Positions 54,871 through 64,000 of a DNA stretch of 64,000 nucleotides are shown in pieces. Below the pieces are notes generated by a model, which made no database searches, was not told the DNA's origin, and saw nothing but the letters and a program-made list of their open reading frames with translations. Location of the stretch: contig NC_044920.1 in NCBI RefSeq assembly GCF_003576645.1, positions 1,921,730 to 1,985,729 of the forward strand, written 5' to 3'. A program made the position numbers and the translations under genes. Numbering within the stretch: position 1 is the stretch's first letter; every line of letters starts with the position of its first letter. The stretch comes from Ipomoea triloba. Lineage: Eukaryota; Streptophyta; Magnoliopsida; Solanales; Convolvulaceae.

Positions 54871-54954
54871 ACCATGGTCCATATTACAATGATTTCCATA
54901 GGATAACGATTAGAGATATGGTGGATTGGTGGTTGAGCGGTTGTTAGCCATGGA

Positions 54955-55345
54955 CACCGGGTCCACCTTGCAAGGTGGACCCAGGTCCATGTTCACAATT
55001 TTAAAACTCTATATTCACAATTTTTTAACTCTATATTCATAATTTCTGAAGTCTATATTCAAAATTACAGAATTCTATGTTCATAATTTCATAACTCTAT
55101 GTCACAATTTCAGAACTCTATATTCACAATTTCATAACTTGATATTTAATAGTATAACACAATTTTTGAATGTATATAATAAAATTGTGAATATATATAT
55201 AATTCAAAATTGTGACTGTTGAGTAATAAATTTTGTATATTGAGATCTAAAATTATGAATATAGAGTTTTAAAATTGTAGACATAGAATTTTAAAATTGT
55301 GAACATGAATCTAAATCTGGATCCACCTCGCAATGTGAACCCAGG
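54955..55345. mobile_element. Inverted-repeat element with 20-bp tandem words
   Basis: Ends ccgggtccaccttgcaaggt, then ggacccaggtccatgttcac, and near the right end gtgaacatgaat.. with ggatccacctcgcaatgtg. Between them, aactctatattcacaattt-type units recur about seven times, then in reverse orientation on the right half. Non-coding. Confidence 0.65.
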
Positions 55346-55639
55346 TCCATAGCATAATTTGCCGTGGTCAAGAAAAAAAAGAATTATAAAAATTTAGACA
55401 AAGTAACGCCCATAAAGCCCAACACCTCCCAGCAAACAAGCTAACGAGCCTTGTATCAGTTGTATGATCATTGAGGTGCCATTGTGCCAATTGCCAAACT
55501 AGCCCAATACCTTTCAGCGAGGGCAGATTATTGAGTGAAATCGTGGTTCGCACCGTTGTATGGATCACGTACGATCCAAAACGATATCGTTTTAATGTTA
55601 AAAAATTCTTTGTTCCGTGTGTGTGTTAAATCAGAATAA

Positions 55640-55930
55640 TGAACATTTTGGGATAATATAATATATTTTATGAGTTAGAATAATATACTTTAGATGTGTT
55701 AGAATAATGAAATTTCTGAGGTAAAATAATGTATTTTATGAGTTAGAATAATGTATTTAATGAATTAGAATAATATATAATGTACTTTGGGTTAGAATAA
55801 TGAAATTTTTGGTGTAATATAATGTATTTTATGAGTTAAAATAATGTACTTTATTTGATAGAATAATGTATTTTATGAGTTAGAATAATGTACTTTATTT
55901 GTTAGAATAATGTATTTTATGAGTTAGAAT
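55640..55930. repeat. AT-rich minisatellite
   Basis: About a dozen degenerate units of ttagaataatgtattttatg followed by agt, about 22 bp each. A short continuation lies at 56450-56510, beyond an inserted MITE. Confidence 0.85.
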
Positions 55931-55936
55931 AAGAGA

Positions 55937-56450
55937 AAAATATCATTTTTAGTCCCTCAATTATAATACATGTATCAATTTTGGTCTTTGACTATTAAAA
56001 ATTTCAAATTAAGTCCATGACTATTCAATTTGTATCACTTTTGGTCCTTGACTATTAACATTTTTCAAATTAGGTGCATGACTATTCATTTTGTATCACA
56101 TTTGGTCCTGCCGTTAAATTTTCCGGCGAAGTCATCGAGGGTGACCAGCATTTTCTATTTTTTATTTTTTTTTAAAGTTTTTTCTAATTTAAAAGTTACG
56201 GAGTATTAAAATAATTTTTAAAATAAAATTTAAATAAATTAGTCGGTCACCGGTGACTTCGCCGGAAAATTTAACGGCAGGACCAAATGTGATAAAAAAT
56301 GAATAGTCATGCACCTAATTTGAAAAAGTTAATAGTCAAAGACCAAATGTGATACAAATTGAATAGTCATGCACCAAATTTGAAATTTTTAATAGTCTAG
56401 GACCAAAATTGATACATATATTATAGTTGAGGGACTAAAAGTGATATTTT
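55937..56450. mobile_element. TIR element inserted in a minisatellite
   Basis: aaaatatcatttttagtccc and the reverse gggactaaaagtgatatttt are the ends; inverted similarity extends through tatcaattttggtc and the ttccggcgaagtca region. About 0.51 kb, no coding. Confidence 0.8.
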
Positions 56451-57076
56451 ATATAATGTACTTTATGTTAGAATAATGGAATTTATGAAGAAATATATTC
56501 TATGTTATGTGTTTCTGGATCGTGGTCGACATAGTAATAATGATTGCTACTTTATCTAATAATTTATTACACTTTAGTTTATATTTATATAATAATTTAT
56601 ATTACAATTAATTTATATTTATGTACTAATTGAAAATGTAAAACTTATAACTTATTTATCTCACCTTTTCTTTTTGATTTATCAAGAAGATTAATAGTCA
56701 GCTCTTACAAAAATTTGAACTTAAAACCTTATAACTACTAAGCTAATTACTCGATAAATACCACTTTAGTTGTCAAAAATTTACTTCATATTTCTCTTTT
56801 AATCACATTGTAAATGCACAAGTTTCTCTCAAATGTAAAACCCTAATGCCATGGTCAAATTTGTTACTTCAATATTAGTTGGATATTAACTCTACATTAC
56901 GATTAAAAATGAAACTAAAATTTATTATAAATTATAACTAAGAGATTAAAGTGTTATTATCTTTTAAAATAAATTAGAAAAAATTTTAAGTTCAATAACC
57001 CTTAACATAAAAACAGCAAAATAGCCCTAAAACCCCTTTCTATTTGGTTCCTAACAGCAGGCGCGCTGCCACGATT

Positions 57077-60000
57077 ATGGCGGCGACGAACAAAGCCTTA
57101 ACGACCACTCGGTTCTCCGACCTCAAACCACCGCTCTCTCAGCCAGTTCTCGAAGCTTTGACCAATGGAGGCTTCGATTTCTGCACGCCAGTTCAAGCAG
57201 CCACCATTCCATTGCTTTGCAGCCACAAGGATGTCGCCGTCGACGCCGCCACCGGCTCCGGGAAAACCTTAGCTTTTGTCGTCCCTCTCGTCGAGATTAT
57301 CCGCCGCTCTTCTCCTCCTAAACCTCACCAGGTTCAGTTCCCATTTTCGAGTATTTTAAAATTATTTTGGAAGCTACGGAACCTTTGCTTCTGTGGTTTT
57401 TGAATTCAAAACTGATTGCGACTTTAAAATGATTAGAATTTTGTAATAATTTCATGAATTGGAAAGTTATTCACTTATTTGCTGATCGACGTTTATGAGA
57501 AAGTTAAATGCCGCGAAAGTGATCAACTCAACAATTGTGTACTCAATCCTAGACGATCTGCTAAAATTATTACCAAGTAAATTGTATCTGAAAATGACTG
57601 CAAAATGGATGTCAGCTAAAATGAGGATAATTGCAAAGTGATCATTGCCTAAAATGTCTGTGCTAAGGTATTCTTTAGCTCACTTGTTGGATTCATATCA
57701 GGTAATGGGCATAGTTATATCACCAACCAGGGAGTTGTCATCACAAATATTTCATGTCGCCCAACCTTTTATTTCAACACTGCCTAATATTAAGCCAATG
57801 CTTCTTCTTGGGGGAGCTGAAGTAAAAACGGACATGAAGAAAATTGAGGAGGAAGGGGCAAATTTGTTGATTGGCACACCTGGCAGACTTTTTGACATAA
57901 TGGAACGCATGGACATGTTAGACTTTCGGAACTTTGAGGTATGCTCTAAACATAGGTACTTATATTGCACCAAATTTGGGTTTTAGTAAATTTGTGATTT
58001 ACAAAGTATGGGTAGTACTAAGGATATTATGTTATATTCATAGATTCACCCCAATTTCAACTCTAAGACACTAAAGACTCTTGGACCTAGTCAATTGCAG
58101 ATTTGCAGTTGTCATTTATAGCTTTCACTGATTACCGTTTATATGAATGTCTATGAAATCTTCTTTTAATATCATTAATGTGAATATGAAGTACAGTAGC
58201 TCACACATGATTAGTATTTTTGGCTCTTAGCACTCAATCAAATAGATTGAGTTAGGAGATGATAGAAAGAGCTAGCCAGGCTATTTTCTTCTTTCTCCTC
58301 CTTTTTCAATAAGTGGCAAGCTTTAATTCTTTTATTGGGCAAGGGCAAAGGGAATCAACAGTAACAGTACATCTTTTCTCCCTTGTATCGTGCAGCAAGC
58401 ATATGTTGTTGTTCCCACTCTTTTCAGTATACTTTGTCTTAGCTGGTGACACTGAAAATTTGGTAGGAAGCCAATATTATTATGTTTTCTTGTTCACATA
58501 AACAACATCCTTAATTGGAGAAATCTCTAAATTTTCCATTCAAATCCCCCTGTTATGTGAAAAGTTGGAATCTAACACTCGCCTTTCCAATGATTGAAAA
58601 ATCTAATACCCCTCTATTCTCCTCCCATCACTCCACTAGTGCACTTCCAAATGAGTCACTATTCTTTGGGAGCAGTTTTGGCAACTGTTTGCAGGGTGTA
58701 GTTACCTTGTTTTCTAATGACAGCAAGAAGGGTAGGCTCTGATGTGCTTCAGGGTGACATCCTGCCTTTTCAGAGATCTTTGTTAACTAGCAATGATATT
58801 TTCCTTTACAGGTTTTAATTTTAGATGAAGCAGATAGACTATTAGATATGGGATTCCAGAGGCAAATAAACTCCATTATATCTCGGTTGCCAAAACTTCG
58901 GCGGACAGGTTTATTTTCAGCTACTCAAACTGAGGCAGTTGAAGAGTTATCAAAAGCCGGATTAAGGAACCCAGTGAGGGTTGAAGTTAGAGCAGAAGCA
59001 AAATCACTAAATGATTCCACATCCACTGGCCAACTTGCCTCTTCTAGAACGCCCGCAGGCCTTCAGGATGAGGTTTCTATACTTCATTTTAGATTGAACT
59101 ATATCCTTTTTATCAAGTGTCCATAAAATGACTGACAGCTATATTTTCTTCATGCAGTCATTAACACCATTCTTGATGCCTGTTTAATTTTGCAGTATCT
59201 TGTATGTGAAACAGACAAGAAATCATCACAGCTTGCTGATCTCCTAATTAGGAACAAATCTAATAAAGTTATAATGTATGCATTTTTCCTGTATGGTGTT
59301 TGGTTTTGTTTGCATCTGTATGTCTGCTTACAGGGGTAGAGCCTGACATGATTTATCATCTCACTATTCTTGCAGTTACTTTATGACTTGTGCATGTGTT
59401 GATTACTGGGGACTTGTTCTTCCACATATTTCTTCTCTGAAAAAGCTATCTTTAATACCTCTTCATGGAAAGATGAAGCAGGTACTTTTAAGGGAGCCAT
59501 ATTTAAATAATGCCACATAGAAATAGTTATTTTTTGTCATTTTGCAATTGATTTACATTTCCCGTTTGACAATAGGCTGCTAGGGAGAAAGCGTTATCAA
59601 CATTTACATCTCTTTCCAGTGGCATTCTCTTATGCACTGATGTCGCGGCACGCGGACTTGATATACCGGGTGTTGATTGTATAATACAGGTGACTTTTAT
59701 TTCTTCTATGTAAAGCATTGTTTTGCAGGAACCATGATAGTAGCTAGGAACTTTTTCCTTGTCACCATTAAGTTTTGTTATTGTCACTGTGTTTGATGTG
59801 CCACTGCAAGTAACTCCACAATTTTTCCTAAAATGATAAATGTTGTTCCTCAAAGCATTCCTTCTGATAAAGAATGGTTCTGGAAAATATCAGAAAATCT
59901 TAAATCGGATAAATCCTGAACATTTATCTTGCCTATCAGTTTATTTACGGAGTATTATTTTATTTTATTTTTGCTATTGTCTCTCAATGTTATTAGGGGT

Positions 60001-61988
60001 ATTGATTAGAAAGCTAGACCTGGTGAATTTGGATTTGAAAACTTTTTGTTTTCCATACACAGTATGACCCCCCTCAGGATCCAGATGTATTTGTTCACAG
60101 AGTAGGCCGAACAGCTAGGCTGGGAAGGCAAGGGCATGCCATCATATTTCTGTCACCAAAGGTACTTTTTTGTTGTTTTTGTGCACAACCAGTTTAACTC
60201 AAACTCTGCCTTATATATCATCTGTCAAAAAGATTAGTAAGGTCTTACTCCATTTCTTAATTGGGGCCATAGCTTCATGTTTATTGATCATGTTTGAACC
60301 ATCATAACTTGTGCTTTTATTTTTTCTACTCTCATTTTACATTCATACCTTTAACTATTGGCTTCTCAAATACAGTCTGTGTTTCTTGTAGGAGGAAGCA
60401 TATGTAGACTTCTTGCGGATAAGAAGGATTCCGCTTGAGGCAAGAGAGTGCTCTGATGAGGCTCCTGATATTGTTCCTGAGGTCAGAATTAATCTTTTAC
60501 AATTAGACAATCCCCTTATCCGTTGACTGTAGGCCTATAGCTTTTCTCTTCATTTTATCCTCTCTTTTTTTTCTTTTTTTTTTTCTTTTTTTTTCTTTTT
60601 TTTTCTTTTTTTTTTTTAAATTTTAAATTGTTTGCACAAGAAAAATTCAAGAGGAAGAAGAAAAAGAATTAGGAAAAGAAAAATCAGCTTTTTTGAGTTT
60701 GCCTGGGTTATTTTACGTTTGTACTGAAGAGATAGGGAGCTCTTTGGAAGTTTGTAGTGGAGATTACTAATTAGTGCTTTCTTATTTATCTTGTAAACCA
60801 ACAAGTTCTGCATATCGTTTAGTCTAGTTGGATAATAGCTCCTGTGATAAATTAAATTATTATATAAATTGGGTCATGAAAATAAACAGTTCATCATTAT
60901 TATTGGTAGCTTATGTTAAGTGAACTTATTGAAGCAAGTGATTTTTATCAAAAGTGTGTCTGTCCAGATTCGGCTAGCAGCAAAAAAAGACCGTGATGTT
61001 ATGGAAAAGGGAATCAGAGCGTTTGTGTCTTATATCCGTGCTTATAAAGAGCATAATTGCTCATATATTTTCAGGTAATATAAAGTTTTTTATTTTCCTT
61101 GAAAGTTTTCATAAAATGCCCCTTGATTTAATACTCCGCTACTTGCAGGTGGAAAGAGCTTGAGATTGGAAAATTGGGCATGGGATATGGCTTATTGCAG
61201 CTTCCTTCTGTGCCGGAGGTGAAGCATCACTCTCTTTCCACTGAGAGTTTTATTCCAGTGAAAGATATAAACCTGGAGGAGATAAAGTACAAGTAAGGCA
61301 TTGCGTTTTTATTCTTGCCTTTTTGAGTAGCGCTTACAAGTCTAATATGATTAGTTAGAGAACTAGCATAGTTGCAATAAAAGTCAAAGGCAACTGGCGA
61401 CTGTTTGTTTGTCGCCAGTCGCCGGGTTTAGTTGCCAGAGCTAGCCAGTGACATGTTATTACAGGTCAACAACCGGTTTTTGGGCTTTGGAAATAACAAC
61501 TTTTAAAACCTAATTGAATTTTCATATAAAGTTTAGGGACCTATTTGACCATTTTTTCAAATTTTTAAAATTTTCTTTTTTATTTTTATTTTTTTATGGC
61601 AAATGTTGAAAGTAAAAATTCTATCAACTGTGAAAGGTTATGCTAGTTATAGAAGTTCAGACTAGGAAGGTTTTTGTACAATTGGAGCTAGGCGGGTTTG
61701 CATAACCGTTAACCACTTTATAGGGACAAATCTCGTGAGAAACAAAGAAAAAAGAACTTGGAGGCAAAAAAAGCCATAAAGCAGCAAGAAGTGAGGAAGC
61801 CAAAGAGAGACTCAAGTTTGTCCAAAGCTGAGATGAAGAAGCAAACAGCCAAGAAGAGGCGTGCTACTCAGACAGCAGAAGATGATGACGAGATGGCTAA
61901 AGAATACCGCCTACTGAAAAAGCTGAAGAAAGGAACTATTGATGAAACTGAATTCGCAAAGTTGACTGGAATCGAAGACTTGCTTTGA
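57077..61988 (+). CDS. RH18: DEAD-box ATP-dependent RNA helicase, RH18-like
   Basis: Eleven exons: 57077-57331, 57702-57938, 58812-59072, 59196-59275, 59376-59481, 59576-59689, 60063-60161, 60392-60481, 60968-61074, 61149-61292 and 61724-61988. All introns are GT-AG and the total is 585 residues, close to Arabidopsis RH18. Motifs in order: Q-motif FCTPVQ, I ATGSGKT, Ia PTREL, Ib TPGR, II DEAD ([14 protein letters not shown]), III SAT, IV near [28 protein letters not shown]. The C-terminal part ([20 protein letters not shown]) is the DUF4217-type extension of the Spb4/DDX55 group, followed by a lysine-rich tail. The yeast and human relatives act in nucleolar 60S ribosomal subunit assembly; that role is inferred here. 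Start: first ATG in frame; the frame extends upstream without an ATG. No broken residues seen, so it is expected to be functional. Confidence 0.95.
60560..60622. repeat. Pyrimidine-rich low-complexity tract in a helicase intron
   Basis: About 60 bases of almost only T with scattered C in intron 8 of the helicase gene, far from the acceptor. Confidence 0.8.
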
Positions 61989-62830
61989 GACACATCGCCC
62001 AATCCTGCTGAAATACATTCAGAGATGTCTGTTCGCCTAGCATGGATGTTCCCCTGTTAAGGCCATTGTTTTCTTTTATAGTTTCAAAGTGTTCTACTGA
62101 GAGCTTTAGCTTTTGTAGCCATAGTCATCGTTTGCATCCTTGTAGGCCTCTTCCTCTTCTGATAAAAAAATTAACCTCTGTAACAAAATTTTGGTCTGAG
62201 AAATGTAAGATTAGCACAAACTTTTGCACTGATGAACTAGAATGGTTTCACATTCTTAATCCCATACTTATTTTGATGTCTTGTTGAAGTGGCATCCAGA
62301 TTCCTGTTACCCAGTGCCAAGTTACTTACAAAGTTACAATAGGTCTCAGGTTCTATTCATGGATGTTTTGTCTTATTTTGCAGACTTCTCCTCGAGATTG
62401 AAGCATCTAATCAACCTTGACTATATTTCAGACTAGTGACTAATTTGGCTTAGTATATTTAAGGTGTATTGTTCTGCAGTCTCATTTTATGTAGTCTCAT
62501 TTTATGTGTTCAGTTTGATTAGTGAATTGTTTTTTTTTAATATTACCAACTCAATTATAATGTAGTATCAAACATGCGACCTTCCATTTGAGAGAGTCAA
62601 AGATGTGCCCTTGTGTTACAAGCTACTTAGCTTGATTAATGAAATTTAATCAAGTTATTTACAATTTACTTTGTTATAAAAATAAAATTTAATTTTACAT
62701 TAGTATCTTTGATTTATGGGAAAGCCTGCAATGCTACTTAAAAGAAAATGTTTTGCTCTCTTGTGCTCCCACAAAAAGTCAAACTTGGAATTGTGGTTAT
62801 TAGTTAGGATTGCCTACAGTGTTAACTTTT
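61989..62830 (+). other. 3' untranslated and downstream DNA of the helicase gene
   Basis: The first few hundred bases after the stop should be 3' UTR; no single poly-A signal stands out. Nothing else recognised to 62830. Confidence 0.4.
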
Positions 62831-62935
62831 TTTTAGTACTATTGACTCTGTTATAATGCAGTATATGCTCATAACTACTTTCTCAACTTATTAAAGCACA
62901 AAGACCACAAGGTCTTGGCGCCTACAATATTAACT
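62830..62935 (-). mobile_element. SINE family 1, 3' part (minus)
   Basis: tagtactattgactctgtta, ataactactttctcaactta and accacaaggtcttgg are reversed family 1 words, with the middle part missing. Confidence 0.5.
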
Positions 62936-62945
62936 TATTATCTAT

Positions 62946-63298
62946 ATAGAGTTAATTCCATTTTTGGTCCTAGATTTATAGGCGACATTCCACTTTTAGT
63001 CATTTTTTTATTAGAACATCCACTTGTAGTCCTAGTATTATTGTGACATGACCAATTTTGGTCATCCGTCAACAAAATTGTTGAAATGTCGTTAAATATA
63101 AGACATTTAGATCTTTTTTATACAAAGTAGGTTGACCAACTATATTTTTTATGTTTATTTTTTTGAAAAAATTCATAATTAAGATCGAAATGCATTTGTA
63201 TTTATCGAAATTTAAACTATTTTGTTGATAGAGGACCAAAAATGGTCATGTCACAATAATACTAGGACCAAAAGTGGATGCTTTGATAAAAATGGACT
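62946..63298. mobile_element. MITE with gttaattccatttttggtcc end
   Basis: Left gagttaattccatttttggt then cctagatttataggcga; right ggaccaaaaatggtcatgtc then aggaccaaaagtggatg, inverted. The outermost right end is cut by the next repeat. Relative of 19943-20150. Confidence 0.6.
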
Positions 63299-63299
63299 A

Positions 63300-64000
63300 A
63301 GGGTCCGTTTGGAAAGCAGGAAAATGACTTCTGGAAAATATTTTCCTCATTTTCCAGAAAACATTTTTCTTTACGGTGTTTGGTTGTGTTTTGGAAAACT
63401 GTCTTGCTGTGTTTGGTTCGTTTTCTGGAAAATGAACAAAACTATTATTATTATTATTATTATTATTATCCCCAAATCCCTATTGCTGTGTACCCAATCC
63501 AAATCCCTATTCAAGTTTTTCCTAAAATTTCCCCTGCGTCAATGGCGGAGCTTGTGCGATGGCGACCTCAACCTTCGTCTCCTTCTTTCTTTTTTCTCGA
63601 TCAAACGCAGTGGTAGGTGGCGGTCATCAGACGCAGTGGTTGGGCAAAGCAACGGCGAGTCCTCCGTCTCCGGCGTACTCTTTGCGGCGGCGAGCAACAG
63701 TGGCGTCTCTCCCGTTTGACGTAGACAAAGCTTCTCCGACAGTGCAGCAGTGGATCCGGGCAAGCATTCCAGTGAGTCCCCTATTTTCCGGCAAAGCAGT
63801 TCGTGTGGCAGCCACAGGCAGATCAACGGCGACGACGGGATGAACCTCCAACAGTGGCGATAGTCTCAGGCGGTGCAGGTTCCCTACTTCCCTTTCTGCC
63901 TTGTGTTGATAGAGGGTGGAGCGAGAGTGTAAAATGACTTCCCAAAAAAAAAAAAAGGAAAGTCATTTTGGCTATTTTACATTGACTGCAAGCTATTTTA
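63300..64000. mobile_element. Probable hAT-like element with GC-rich cargo, cut by window end
   Basis: Starts agggtccgtttggaaagcag with ggaaaatgacttctggaaaa, and mirrored words (gtaaaatgacttcc, ggaaagtcatttt) return at 63930-63975. An ATT array (63437-63470) and a GC-rich stretch (63530-63860) lie between. The GC-rich part has overlapping open frames on both strands but no recognised domain; it may be captured gene sequence or the first exon of a gene running beyond the window. Confidence 0.4.

Noticed and set aside
58313..58742. Open frames in intron 2 of the helicase gene
   Set aside because: They fall between well-supported exons, do not extend the helicase domain order and show no similarity.

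Overview
This is nuclear DNA of a flowering plant, most likely a eudicot. The genes have many short exons with GT-AG introns, the intergenic DNA is strongly AT-rich, and it is packed with MITEs, MULE-like and hAT-like elements, tRNA-derived SINEs, a solo LTR and copia remnants. Nothing in the sequence fixes the genus. There are no bacterial operons, CRISPR arrays or plasmid features.

Layout. 1-4.4 kb: a MULE-like element with a perfect 10-bp target-site duplication, and a near-identical tandem duplication of about 1.33 kb that starts inside it. 5.2-9.7 kb: a large imperfect palindrome whose arms carry tail-to-tail decayed copies of a plant Ptta/En-Spm-type (Transposase_24-like) gene. 11.0-12.6 kb: a probable solo LTR. 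13.1-45.0 kb: a tandem array of four trichome-birefringence-like (TBL) genes, all on the minus strand, each with six exons and an open reading frame of 414-429 codons when spliced. I call them A (13086-17556), B (21663-26798), C (30661-34628) and D (39607-45020). 45-57 kb: gene-poor, with nested transposable elements, AT microsatellites and minisatellites. 57.1-62.0 kb: an 11-exon plus-strand gene for a DEAD-box RNA helicase close to Arabidopsis RH18 (yeast Spb4, human DDX55). 62.8-64 kb: more repeats and a GC-rich piece cut off by the window edge.

How the genes relate. TBL proteins of the ESKIMO1 clade are Golgi type II membrane proteins that O-acetylate xylan in the cell wall. The helicase acts in 60S ribosome biogenesis and is an unrelated neighbour. 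The main interest is the history of the TBL array. Relics of the 3' end and 3' flank of a D-type gene lie upstream of A, B and C, and an orphan A/B/C-type promoter block lies beside D. This fits an ancestral two-gene unit (D-type plus A-type) that was amplified and then lost most D-type copies. Gene A has also lost the histidine of the catalytic DxxH motif (DCIQ instead of DCIH) while keeping an intact reading frame.

Limits: splice sites and homologies were read by eye. Family names come from recognised motifs, not from searches.
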